Assembly (NCBI RefSeq): GCF_019602855.1
Contig: NZ_CP080767.1
Span: 2,790,001 to 2,854,000, forward strand
Source: Cupriavidus pinatubonensis
GTDB taxonomy: Bacteria; Pseudomonadota; Gammaproteobacteria; Burkholderiales; Burkholderiaceae
Reading direction: 5' to 3'
DNA length: 64,000 nt
This document shows, one piece after another, positions 1 to 7,802 of the stretch. Made by a program: the position numbers and the translations under genes. The notes below the pieces were generated by a model. That model was not told the origin of the DNA. It was given only the letters and a program-made list of their open reading frames with translations, and searched no databases. Positions within the stretch are counted from its first letter, which is position 1; each line of letters starts with the position of its first letter.

Positions 1-459
1 ATCGTGGGCCAGGAGTATGGACTCGACATCTTCAACGATCTGGAGGGTCAGCCCCTCGGACTGGCAGCGCGATTGAAACTGTCGATGCGGGCGGGCGAAA
101 CCGACCGTGCCATTACCGTCGAAAACGGACCGTTCAGCGACATGGCGGCCCGGATCAGCCGAGCCCTGCGCCATATCGGCAACGTCGACTGCGATGTCAT
201 TGAGCGCGATGGGCGACTCTACCTGCTCGAGATGAACCCGAGGTTCGGCGGCGGCTACCCTTTTAGCCATATCGCAGGAGCAAACCTGATACGCGTCTTG
301 CTGAGTTGCCTGCGCGGCGATTACAACGGAGAAGAAGTCCGCTACCAGAGCGGCCTCGAGTTCGCGAAATGCGATATCCTGGCCAGCGTGGAGCCGCCGG
401 TGCTGCAACGGCCGCAAGCCGCCGAATCGGTGACCTGCGAAGGTCAGGGATACGCCTGA
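1..459 (+). CDS. ATP-grasp ligase, C-terminal part (truncated by window edge)
   Basis: The reading frame is open from base 1, so the gene begins outside the window and only its last 152 codons are seen. The segment YLLEMNPRFGGGYPF contains the Glu-Met-Asn-Pro-Arg stretch typical of the Mg-ATP loop in carbamoyl-phosphate-synthase-like ATP-grasp enzymes, and the upstream GNVDCDVI strand fits the same fold. Such enzymes join a carboxylate to an amine or thiol through an acyl-phosphate, but the substrate cannot be read from this fragment. The last 16 bases overlap the convergent DUF411 gene tail to tail. The fold is fairly sure; the function is open. Confidence 0.75.
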   Translation: MVGQEYGLDIFNDLEGQPLGLAARLKLSMRAGETDRAITVENGPFSDMAARISRALRHIGNVDCDVIERDGRLYLLEMNPRFGGGYPFSHIAGANLIRVLLSCLRGDYNGEEVRYQSGLEFAKCDILASVEPPVLQRPQAAESVTCEGQGYA

Positions 460-926
460 AACACCCTGGCCCTTCCGTCTCCCATCACCAGCAGGACGTC
501 GTACGGCGTCCTGCGCCCGCCATACTCGGGCCCGTCCATGCCGGGCGACCCCAACGGCATGCCGGGCACGGCCAGTCCGACAGCCGTCGGCCGCTCGCGC
601 AACAGGCGACGGATCTCGCGTGCCGGCACGTGGCCCTCAAGCGCATAGCCTTCGACCACCGCCGTATGGCATGAGGCGTAGCGGTCGGGCATGCCCGCCT
701 TACTGCGTGCGGCGGTAAGGTCGTCCACTTCGTACGTCGTGACATCGAAACCGTTCGACTGCAGATGCGCGACCCAGTCCTTGCAGCAGCCGCACGTCGG
801 ACTCTTCCAGACTTTAACGGTAGTTGCCGACTGGGGCGAAGCGGCCCACGCGGCGGCGGGCAACAGCGCCAGGGCAGCAAGAATGGTTCTGCGTCGGGAA
901 TCGGCACCAACAGATTCAGTGGTCAT
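444..926 (-). CDS. DUF411 metal-binding protein of the copper cluster
   Basis: A 160-residue protein with an Arg-rich, twin-arginine-like N-terminus (RRRTILAALA, about residues 11-20) and a cleavage-like AWA site near residue 28, so probably periplasmic. After the signal come a Cys cluster, CGCC at residues 45-48, and a second site SCHTAV around Cys86-His87. This is the pattern of DUF411 proteins, which are often encoded beside copper and other metal resistance genes. It is the last gene of the minus-strand cop block, 41 bases after copD. A role in periplasmic copper binding or delivery is inferred from context and the Cys/His sites. Its end overlaps the convergent ATP-grasp gene by 16 bases. 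Confidence 0.85.
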   Translation of the reverse strand: MTTESVGADSRRRTILAALALLPAAAWAASPQSATTVKVWKSPTCGCCKDWVAHLQSNGFDVTTYEVDDLTAARSKAGMPDRYASCHTAVVEGYALEGHVPAREIRRLLRERPTAVGLAVPGMPLGSPGMDGPEYGGRRTPYDVLLVMGDGRARVFQAYP

Positions 927-967
927 GGATGGAAATGGATAGCGGGTTCAGAAAATCGGCAGCTAGA

Positions 968-1879
968 TCAGGGCAAGGGGGACAGCGTGCCGAGCCATGC
1001 CACAAGGAACAGCACAAGCATGGCACAACCAGACTCGAACCGCAGGCTTCGGCGCAATGCAGCCAGGGCGGTCCTGTTATCGCCGGTGCGCACGTCGTGC
1101 GCGAGCCGCGGGCCCAGGCGGTAGCGATTGACGGCTGCCAGCGCCAGCATGGCACCGAACAGCGCGAGCTTGGCCAGCAGCAACGCGCCGTAGCGCGTGG
1201 TCAGCAGGCCGGACAATGTCGGGCCTGCGATCATGACGTAGTTGACAGTCCCTGTCAGCACCAGCGCAACCACGATGCCGGTACCGATGTGCGCAAAGCC
1301 GTTCGCGGCCCGGCTCAGTTCGGCAACGCCGTCGTCCGTCGCCGTGCAGTCCGGCGATGACATCCGTACGAAGGTGACCAGCGCACCGACCCACGCGCCC
1401 GCCGCCAGCAGATGGATGATGTCGGCGCTCAAATGGACGGTGTGCCGAGTGCCTTCGTCCATGACGCCATGTCCACCCCAAGCCAGCGTGGACAGTGCGA
1501 TCGCGGCAGCCAGCAACTGAATGACCCTGCCCCGCCGAAGGCACGGGGCCAAGGTGGCAAGCAGGCACGCCAGCAGTGCGAACACCCTCACTTGCCACGC
1601 AACGCCAAAGCCGGTCTCGGTCGCGATCATCCAGACAGTATCGCTGTCGATCGCCCCGTATGACTCCACACCGGTCATCGTTTTCACAGCGAGCACCAGA
1701 CTGGCGACCGACAGCACAATGCCCGCCCCCGCCGCCCCTGCGGCAACCCGACCGCAATGCCAGCCGGGACGCCCCTCGACGCGCAACCACAACTTCGCGG
1801 CAAGCGGTACACCGAACAACAGCATCATGTCCGCATAGAGCGCAAAGCGCACGGCGATGGTTGCCCAGTCGGCCTCCAT
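968..1879 (-). CDS. copD: Copper resistance protein D, inner-membrane
   Basis: A 303-residue, highly hydrophobic protein with about eight membrane segments, which matches CopD/PcoD, the inner-membrane protein thought to move copper across the inner membrane together with CopC. The start is taken at the ATG at 1879, which lies four bases after the copC stop (1884) and gives a protein beginning MEADWATIAVR. A longer open frame runs upstream inside copC, but its first 31 residues look like out-of-frame sequence. A conserved-looking HLSADIIHLLAAGAWVG helix with two His residues supports the family call. Tight spacing shows cotranscription with copC. Confidence 0.9.
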   Translation of the reverse strand: MEADWATIAVRFALYADMMLLFGVPLAAKLWLRVEGRPGWHCGRVAAGAAGAGIVLSVASLVLAVKTMTGVESYGAIDSDTVWMIATETGFGVAWQVRVFALLACLLATLAPCLRRGRVIQLLAAAIALSTLAWGGHGVMDEGTRHTVHLSADIIHLLAAGAWVGALVTFVRMSSPDCTATDDGVAELSRAANGFAHIGTGIVVALVLTGTVNYVMIAGPTLSGLLTTRYGALLLAKLALFGAMLALAAVNRYRLGPRLAHDVRTGDNRTALAALRRSLRFESGCAMLVLFLVAWLGTLSPLP

Positions 1880-1883
1880 GCGA

Positions 1884-2270
1884 TCACTTGACGGTAAAGG
1901 AGAGCTTGCCGGTGATCGGATGCGTATCGGCCGATACCGCGCGCCAGTCCACGCGATAGGTGCCCGGCACAAGCGGGTTGGCCGGCGTGATCACCATCGT
2001 CTTCGGGTCGTCGCCGGCAGATACCCGCGTCGTCACGTTCATCGGCGCATGGTCGGCCATGCCAGGCATCCCCGTCATGACGAGCTTCGCCCCCGAGACA
2101 CGCGCTACCAGGGTCTCCGAGAAATGCAGTTCGATGCGCGCCGGCGCCGCGATCTCGGCGTTCTCTGAAGGCGTGGAGGCAAGCAATTGCGGATGGGCGA
2201 GAGCCTGCCCGGCAGCGAGCAGCGCCGACGCGGCGAGCAGCGCAGCTGCTGTGGTACGAATGGGGGTCAT
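1884..2270 (-). CDS. copC: Periplasmic copper-binding protein CopC
   Basis: A 128-residue protein with a Sec signal peptide ending ...GQALA, so the mature protein starts with His-Pro, which fits the N-terminal His of the CopC copper(II) site. The second His comes in ADTHPITG near the C-terminus, and the Met-rich MTGMPGMADHAPM loop is like the copper(I) site of CopC. The single beta-sandwich length is normal for the family. It is encoded between copB and copD and is probably the periplasmic copper carrier working with CopD. Confidence 0.93.
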   Translation of the reverse strand: MTPIRTTAAALLAASALLAAGQALAHPQLLASTPSENAEIAAPARIELHFSETLVARVSGAKLVMTGMPGMADHAPMNVTTRVSAGDDPKTMVITPANPLVPGTYRVDWRAVSADTHPITGKLSFTVK

Positions 2271-2314
2271 AGGGGTACCTTGATGGGGGATTGGATGGAC
2301 TGCTTTCGCATGGT

Positions 2315-3328
2315 TCAGAACCAGAGCCGCACACCAGCCACGAAACGCGTCTCGCCACTGCGGCCTCCGGATGCCCTGACCATGTCGGACGTGTTGCCGA
2401 ACGTCTGGTACCGCTCGACGCCGATATACGGCGCGAACTGCCGGTTGATCTCATAGCGCAGGCGCAGGCCAACGGCACCGTTGGACAGGCCGCTGCCCGT
2501 GCCGGTCTCGGGATCGTTCTTGCCATAGAGATTGGCCTCGATGCGCGGCTGCAGGATCAGGCGTTGCGTGATCAGCAGTTCGTACTCTGCCGACAGGCGC
2601 AGCGCAGTGCGGCCGCTGTCGCCCACGTAGGCCGTGGCATCGACTTCGAACCAGTAGGGCGCCAAGCCTTGCACGCCGAATGCGAGCCAGTTTCGCGCCG
2701 GGCGTCCGCTGCCCACATCATTGCGCCAGCCGAGTTGTGTGTCCCAGTACGGGGCGATAGCGTGGCCCCACAGCAGTTCGGTACGCGCATCGTGCACCTT
2801 GCCGCCAGCGGCTTCGCCCTCGGTCTTGATGACGAGCCGGTTGTAGGTGCCACCGAACCACGCCTGTGCTTCCCAATTCGCAGCGTTCGCGCCGTTTGCA
2901 TGCGCCCATTCCAGCCGGTCGACCAGAACCGCGGCGAACGTATGCTCGTCGGCCATGTGGAGGTGGCGTGCGGAACCCACTGCATACTGGCCGACTCCGA
3001 GCTGATAGCCATCGGCGTACGCGTGCGGGTCGCGCGCATCGGGTGGCGCGCTGCCGCCCTGCATCTTCATGTCGCCATGGTCCATGACCGGCGCTGCATT
3101 GGACTGCGGCATGGCAGCGGCAGGTGCCGGCCCCTCTTCCATGCCCTGCATGCCGTCATCTTCTGCAGCCGGCGAAACAGTTGCGGCGTCGGACGATTGG
3201 TGGCCGTGATGTCCGGCATGCGGGTCCTGCGCCCAGGCCGATCCGATTCCTGCCGTAGCGAGGATCGCCGCAAGCAGGTTCCTTGCGTACGCATGCGAGG
3301 CCGAAAAGCGTGCAGCGGTTCTTGTCAT
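2315..3328 (-). CDS. copB: Outer-membrane copper resistance protein B
   Basis: A 337-residue protein with a signal peptide ending ...IGSAWA, then a His/Met-rich linker (DPHAGHHGHQ and DHGDMKM) and a C-terminal domain with alternating beta-strand pattern ending in RLWF, as expected of the CopB/PcoB outer-membrane barrel. The ATG at 3328 was chosen because it overlaps the copA stop as ATGA and puts the signal peptide at the N-terminus. A longer frame would add 19 residues inside copA. It acts with CopA in copper sequestration and oxidation at the outer envelope. Cotranscription with copA is implied by the overlap. Confidence 0.92.
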   Translation of the reverse strand: MTRTAARFSASHAYARNLLAAILATAGIGSAWAQDPHAGHHGHQSSDAATVSPAAEDDGMQGMEEGPAPAAAMPQSNAAPVMDHGDMKMQGGSAPPDARDPHAYADGYQLGVGQYAVGSARHLHMADEHTFAAVLVDRLEWAHANGANAANWEAQAWFGGTYNRLVIKTEGEAAGGKVHDARTELLWGHAIAPYWDTQLGWRNDVGSGRPARNWLAFGVQGLAPYWFEVDATAYVGDSGRTALRLSAEYELLITQRLILQPRIEANLYGKNDPETGTGSGLSNGAVGLRLRYEINRQFAPYIGVERYQTFGNTSDMVRASGGRSGETRFVAGVRLWF

Positions 3329-5124
3329 CACGACACCACCACTTCGCGGAACATGCCCGCATCCATATGGAGCATCAGGTGACAATGCCAGGCCCAGCGC
3401 CCAAGAGCATCCGCCGTGACCAGGAAGCTGATGCGCTGCGCCGGCTGCACCGGGATCGTGTGACGGCGTGCCTGGAACGTACCGTCCGGTGCTTCAAGAT
3501 CGCTCCACATGCCGTGCATGTGCATCGGGTGGGTCATCATCGTGTCGTTGTGGAGAATGACGCGCAGCCGCTCGCCATGGCGGAAATGCACGGGCGTCGA
3601 CTTGCCGAACTCGACGCCATCGAACGACCACGTATAGCGCTCCATATTGCCGGTGAGATGCAGTTCGATCTCTCGCCCCGGCCCGCGCGGATCCGGCGGG
3701 CCACCGAGCGTGTGCATGTCCGCCAGCGTCAGCACGCGCCTGCCATTGTTGCGCAGGCCGATGCCGGGGTCGTCGAGATTCGTGCGCGGCGTGTCCACGC
3801 GCATGTCGGTACTGGCGCCGTATTCCGTGCGTGCGTGGCGCACGGCCTTGCCGGGGACCTTGAGGGGGTTGTCTGCTGCCGCGCCGTGCGTCGCATGCTG
3901 GCTGTGGTCCATCGCGTGCTGGCTGTGATCCATGGCCATGCCGCCATGGTCTGCGCCATGCATGCCGGCCATGTCACCCATCATGTCGCCCATCGTCAGC
4001 CACTCGGCCTTGTCCAGCGCCGGCACCGGTGCCGGCAAGCCGTCGCGCACGCTCAGCGTGCCCCTGGCATAGCCGGTGCGATCCATCGACTGCGAGAAGA
4101 TCGTGTAGGCGTCGTCGCGCGGTTCGACCACGACGTCGCAAGTTTCGCCGGGTCCGAAGCGGAATTCATCGACCGTGACCGGCTCGATGTTGATGCCATC
4201 GACCTGCACCACCCGAAGCTTCAGGCCCGGAATGCGCACGTCGAAGAAGGTATTGCCGGCGCCGTTGATGAAGCGCAGCCGCACGCGCTCGCCGGGCCGG
4301 AACAGCCCCGTCCAGTTGCCCGCCGGTGTGAGGCCATTGGTCAGGTACGTGAGCGTTGCACCCGACATGTCCGCGAGATCGGTCGGGTTCATGCGCATCT
4401 GGTTCCACATGCGGCGCTTGTCGAGCGCGGCCTTCAGGCCGTCGTTCGACACGTCGCGGAAGAAATCGACAGCGGTGGGCTGGTTGTAGTTGTAGTAATC
4501 GCTCTGGACCTTCAGCTTCGACAGCACGCGCATCGGGTCTTCGTCGGTCCAGTCGGACAACAACACGGTGTAGTCGCGGTCGGCGCGCACAGGATCTTCC
4601 CCGGCGGGGTCGACGATGATGCCGCCGTACAGCCCGATCATCTCCTGGAAGCCGGAATGCGAGTGGTACCAGTAGCTGCCGCTTTGCGCGACCTTGAAGC
4701 GGTAGGTGAAGGTCTCGCCGGGCGCGATGCCGCCAAAGCTGATGCCGGGCACGCCGTCCATCTGGTACGGCAGGATGATGCCGTGCCAGTGGATCGACGT
4801 GTGTTCGCGCAGGCGGTTGGTCACGCGGATGGTGACCGTATCGCCCTCGCGCCAGCGCAGTGTCGGTCCCGGCAACATGCCGTTGATGGTCGTGGCCAGG
4901 GCAGGCTTGCCCGTGAAGTTGACCATCGATTCGGCGACCACAAGGTCGAATTCGGTGCCACGCAGCACGGGCGCCGTGCCGAATGCCGTCGCCGCCGGCT
5001 GCGCGTGTGCGCTCCCCTGCCACACCGGCAAACCGGCCAGCACGCCACCGGCCGCCAGCCCTTGCACGAAGCGGCGCCGGGACAGGTTGGGCAGCAGCAA
5101 GCCGGTCGTGGGATCGCGTCGCAT
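3328..5124 (-). CDS. copA: Multicopper oxidase CopA
   Basis: A 598-residue periplasmic multicopper oxidase. It starts with a twin-arginine signal (LSRRRFVQGLAAGG, residues 14-27). Three cupredoxin domains follow. Copper ligand motifs are visible: HWHG at residues 112-115, a YWYHSHSG segment, THPMHMHG near the C-terminus, and HCHLMLHMDAGM at 580-591, in which Cys581 is the type 1 copper ligand and Met591 its axial position. A Met/His-rich insert with two copies of MDHSQHA lies between the second and third domains, typical of the CopA/PcoA branch. It oxidises Cu(I) and binds copper. It is the first gene of the copABCD unit and faces copRS. Confidence 0.96.
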   Translation of the reverse strand: MRRDPTTGLLLPNLSRRRFVQGLAAGGVLAGLPVWQGSAHAQPAATAFGTAPVLRGTEFDLVVAESMVNFTGKPALATTINGMLPGPTLRWREGDTVTIRVTNRLREHTSIHWHGIILPYQMDGVPGISFGGIAPGETFTYRFKVAQSGSYWYHSHSGFQEMIGLYGGIIVDPAGEDPVRADRDYTVLLSDWTDEDPMRVLSKLKVQSDYYNYNQPTAVDFFRDVSNDGLKAALDKRRMWNQMRMNPTDLADMSGATLTYLTNGLTPAGNWTGLFRPGERVRLRFINGAGNTFFDVRIPGLKLRVVQVDGINIEPVTVDEFRFGPGETCDVVVEPRDDAYTIFSQSMDRTGYARGTLSVRDGLPAPVPALDKAEWLTMGDMMGDMAGMHGADHGGMAMDHSQHAMDHSQHATHGAAADNPLKVPGKAVRHARTEYGASTDMRVDTPRTNLDDPGIGLRNNGRRVLTLADMHTLGGPPDPRGPGREIELHLTGNMERYTWSFDGVEFGKSTPVHFRHGERLRVILHNDTMMTHPMHMHGMWSDLEAPDGTFQARRHTIPVQPAQRISFLVTADALGRWAWHCHLMLHMDAGMFREVVVS

Positions 5125-5214
5125 CGAAAGTCAGTCCTTGAAGAGTCGATCGCCGCACATGACGACGGCAGGCAAAGCATACGGAATGCCGGCGAACTTG
5201 CACATGACCCCGAA

Positions 5215-5230
5215 ATTACAATCCGGTAAT
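5215..5230. promoter_or_regulatory. Dyad between copA and copR, probable CopR operator
   Basis: ATTAC, six bases, GTAAT: a perfect 5+5 inverted repeat in the 188-base gap between the divergent copA and copR genes, 91 bases from copA and 83 from copR. Copper-responsive OmpR-type regulators (CusR, PcoR, CopR) are known to bind short dyads of this kind. That this one serves both directions is inferred from its position. The palindromic TGACGTCA (5233-5240) lies next to it. Confidence 0.6.
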
Positions 5231-5312
5231 CTTGACGTCATCTTGATGTTCATTGCCCTGCGCTACAGTCGCCGCTCGCCTGCGGCGCGGGCCGGCAACA
5301 AGGAAAGTGCAG

Positions 5313-5999
5313 ATGAAACTGCTAGTAGTGGAAGACGAGGCCAAGACCGGCGAATACCTGCGGCAGGGCCTGACAGAGGCCGGCTTCGTGGTGGACCTGG
5401 CCGCGAATGGACTCGATGGCCACCATCTGGCCATGAGCGAGGCCTACGATCTGATCATCCTCGACGTGATGCTGCCGGACGTGGACGGCTGGCGCATCGT
5501 GCAGACGCTGCGCGCGGCCGGCAACCGCGTGCCGGTGCTGTTCCTGACTGCGCGCGACAGCGTGGCGGACCGCGTCAAGGGGCTCGAGCTGGGCGCGGAC
5601 GACTACCTGGTCAAGCCATTCGCGTTCGCCGAACTGCTTGCGCGCGTACGCACGTTGCTACGCCGTGGCAGCGTGCAGGCGAGCGTGGATCGCGTACAGG
5701 TCGGCGACCTGGTACTGGATCTGGCGCGCCGGCGTGCGTCGCGCGGCGGGCGCCGCATCGTGCTGACGAGCAAGGAGTTCTCGCTGCTCGAGCTGCTCGT
5801 GCGCCGGCGCGGCGAAGTACTGCCGCGCTCGCTGATTGCGTCGCAAGTCTGGGACATGAACTTCGACAGCGACAGTAATGTGATCGACGTCGCCATCCGC
5901 CGCCTGCGCGCGAAGATCGACGACGACTTCGACACCAAGCTAATCCAGACGGTGCGCGGCATGGGCTACGTGCTGGAAGGTCCCGAGGACACGGTGTGA
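5313..5999 (+). CDS. copR: Copper-responsive response regulator (OmpR family)
   Basis: A 228-residue response regulator. The receiver domain has the acidic pair in VVEDEA, the phospho-acceptor Asp51 in IILDVMLP, and Lys101 in DDYLVKPF. The C-terminal half is an OmpR/PhoB winged helix ending ...IQTVRGMGYVLE. The ATG at 5313 gives the classical MKLLVVEDE start and has an AGGAAAG ribosome site upstream; the longer frame from 5253 adds non-homologous residues. It is followed at once by its histidine kinase and is divergent from copABCD, so it almost certainly activates that unit in response to periplasmic copper. Confidence 0.95.
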   Translation: MKLLVVEDEAKTGEYLRQGLTEAGFVVDLAANGLDGHHLAMSEAYDLIILDVMLPDVDGWRIVQTLRAAGNRVPVLFLTARDSVADRVKGLELGADDYLVKPFAFAELLARVRTLLRRGSVQASVDRVQVGDLVLDLARRRASRGGRRIVLTSKEFSLLELLVRRRGEVLPRSLIASQVWDMNFDSDSNVIDVAIRRLRAKIDDDFDTKLIQTVRGMGYVLEGPEDTV

Positions 6000-7396
6000 T
6001 GCGCCGGTTCTCGCTGACCACGCGCCTGACCGCGCTGTTCTGCCTGTCGTCGGCCGGCGTGCTGCTGGGCCTCGGCATCCTGATCGCGACGGCCATGGAC
6101 CAGCACTTTGCGGAAGAGGACTTCGCGAGCCTTGGCGACAACGTGCGGCTGATCGAGCGGATCGCCACCGAGAACGCGGCAGCGTCCGTGTCCGAACGGC
6201 TGGCCGTGGCACTCGAGCATCATCCCGGATTCATCGCGCATGTCAGCGCGGCCGACGGAACGCTACTGTATGCGAGCAACGGTTTTGATTTCCGCACGGT
6301 GCTGGGCACCGCTTCGGTACTGCCGGCCGGGCGCGAAAGCTTTGACTGGGAACAGGACGGCAAGTCGTATCGAGGCATGCGCGCCACCGTGCAGGCAACA
6401 GGCGACAAGCAGGTGCCGCTGACCATCGTGGTCGGCATGGACACGGAAATCCACGCGCATTTCATGCGAGCGTTCCGCCGCTCGCTGACCTTCTACGTCA
6501 CGCTGGCCGCATTGGCCAGCGGCCTGCTCGGCTGGTGGGCGGCACGTCGCGGGCTGGCGCCGTTGCGCACCATGGCCAGCCGCGCGCGTGCCGTGACCGC
6601 ACACAAGCTGGACGCGCGCATGCCTGTGGACGCAGTGCCGGTAGAAATGGCAGACCTGGCAGGTACGCTGAACGCGATGCTCGAGCGCCTGCAGAGCGAT
6701 TTCCAACGGCTGTCCGATTTCTCTTCCGACATCGCGCACGAGTTGCGCACCCCGCTCACCAACCTGATGACGCAGACGCACGTGGTGCTCTCGCAGCCGC
6801 GCGCTGCCGAAAAGTACCGCGACGTGCTGGCGTCCAACGCCGAGGAGCTGCAACGCCTTTCACGCATGGTGTCGGACATGCTGTACCTGGCCCAGATGGA
6901 ACACGGCCTGACACTGCCCAGCGCCGAGCCGATCGACGTCGCGGTCGAGGTCCATGCCTTGTTCGAATTCTATGATGCGCTGGCCGAAGACAAGGCGGTG
7001 CGCCTGCAATTGCTCGGCGAAGGGCATATCGTCGGCGACCGCCTGATGCTGCGCCGCGCGCTCAGCAACCTGCTGTCCAACGCGCTGCGCTATACGCCGC
7101 CCGGTGGCGTTATCGTGATCGAGATCGGCGGCAGCGCGGATACCATTACGGTCTCGGTAGAGAATGATGGTCAGGACATCCGCCCGGATTTGCTGCCCGT
7201 GATCTTCGACCGCTTCTCGCGCGGCGATAAATCGCGGGTGCGGCCGGAGTCGGACAGCGTGGGGCTTGGGCTGTCGATCACGCGCGCGATCATGTCCGCA
7301 CATGGCGGCACCATCGCCGTGCAGTCCGCGAGCGGCAAGACGCGCTTTACGCTCGCGTTCCGACGACAGGCGGCGCCTGCTGCAGCGACGGCCTGA
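5999..7396 (+). CDS. copS: Copper-sensing histidine kinase
   Basis: A 465-residue sensor kinase of the CusS/CopS heavy-metal type. It has membrane helices at about 11-33 and 162-182 flanking a periplasmic sensor of roughly 125 residues, a HAMP segment, the H-box SSDIAHELRTPL with phospho-acceptor His247, the N-box LLSNALRYTPPGG, and the G-box SVGLGLSITRA. The ATG at 5999 shares its first base with the copR stop (TGATG), so translation is coupled; a GTG three bases earlier is an alternative. It senses copper (or silver) in the periplasm and phosphorylates CopR. Confidence 0.94.
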   Translation: MRRFSLTTRLTALFCLSSAGVLLGLGILIATAMDQHFAEEDFASLGDNVRLIERIATENAAASVSERLAVALEHHPGFIAHVSAADGTLLYASNGFDFRTVLGTASVLPAGRESFDWEQDGKSYRGMRATVQATGDKQVPLTIVVGMDTEIHAHFMRAFRRSLTFYVTLAALASGLLGWWAARRGLAPLRTMASRARAVTAHKLDARMPVDAVPVEMADLAGTLNAMLERLQSDFQRLSDFSSDIAHELRTPLTNLMTQTHVVLSQPRAAEKYRDVLASNAEELQRLSRMVSDMLYLAQMEHGLTLPSAEPIDVAVEVHALFEFYDALAEDKAVRLQLLGEGHIVGDRLMLRRALSNLLSNALRYTPPGGVIVIEIGGSADTITVSVENDGQDIRPDLLPVIFDRFSRGDKSRVRPESDSVGLGLSITRAIMSAHGGTIAVQSASGKTRFTLAFRRQAAPAAATA

Positions 7397-7402
7397 GACG
7401 CG

Positions 7403-7771
7403 TCATTCGCTGCCGGTCAGCAGGCGATACGCCTCGTCTTCGGTAATCCTCAAGCGGTATTTGGTGGACAGCATCCGGGCCATCGAATGCGCGGTGCCGG
7501 GCGGGCAGTGCCGGAGCTGCTCGCGATAAGCCTCGACTTCGTAGCGCAGGCGCCAGCGCCGGCTCAGAAGATAGAGCACGCCCATCAGCCCCCAGCTGCG
7601 CCAGAACTGGCGCACGTGCATCTTCTCATGCTCGATCAGCGCGTGGCTCGCGCCGGGCCGCAGCAGGATCAGCGGCCCGGGCGTGAAGCCATCAAACCCG
7701 CGTGGCACGAGCCAGCGGGTTTCGATCATCAGGCACAGGGGTGAGCGGCAATAGCGCACTTTGCGGACCAT
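7403..7771 (-). CDS. Small protein with an HEXXH zinc-protease-like motif
   Basis: A 122-residue protein of unknown function. It contains H48-E49-K50-M51-H52 in ALIEHEKMHVRQFW, a motif shaped like the zinc site of metallopeptidases, followed about 26-28 residues later by Glu78/Glu80 in RYEVEAYREQ, where a third ligand could lie. A short hydrophobic stretch (GLMGVLYLL, residues 61-69) sits between them. The start at 7771 is preferred over a longer frame, because the extra 27 residues are Arg/Pro-rich and atypical. It lies 31 bases after the osmoprotectant ABC ATPase gene on the same strand and could be its last cistron. Protease activity is not shown. Confidence 0.65.
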   Translation of the reverse strand: MVRKVRYCRSPLCLMIETRWLVPRGFDGFTPGPLILLRPGASHALIEHEKMHVRQFWRSWGLMGVLYLLSRRWRLRYEVEAYREQLRHCPPGTAHSMARMLSTKYRLRITEDEAYRLLTGSE

Positions 7772-7802
7772 GGCCCGAGCATAGCGCGAATCGGGCTGAC
7801 GC

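Noticed and set aside
3904..3954. Short tandem repeats within copA (MDHSQHA twice)
   Set aside because: This is the known Met/His-rich copper-binding insert of CopA rather than a separate repeat element.
3283..5229. A 648-codon plus-strand open frame across copA
   Set aside because: It is antisense to copA; the minus strand has the Tat signal and copper ligands.
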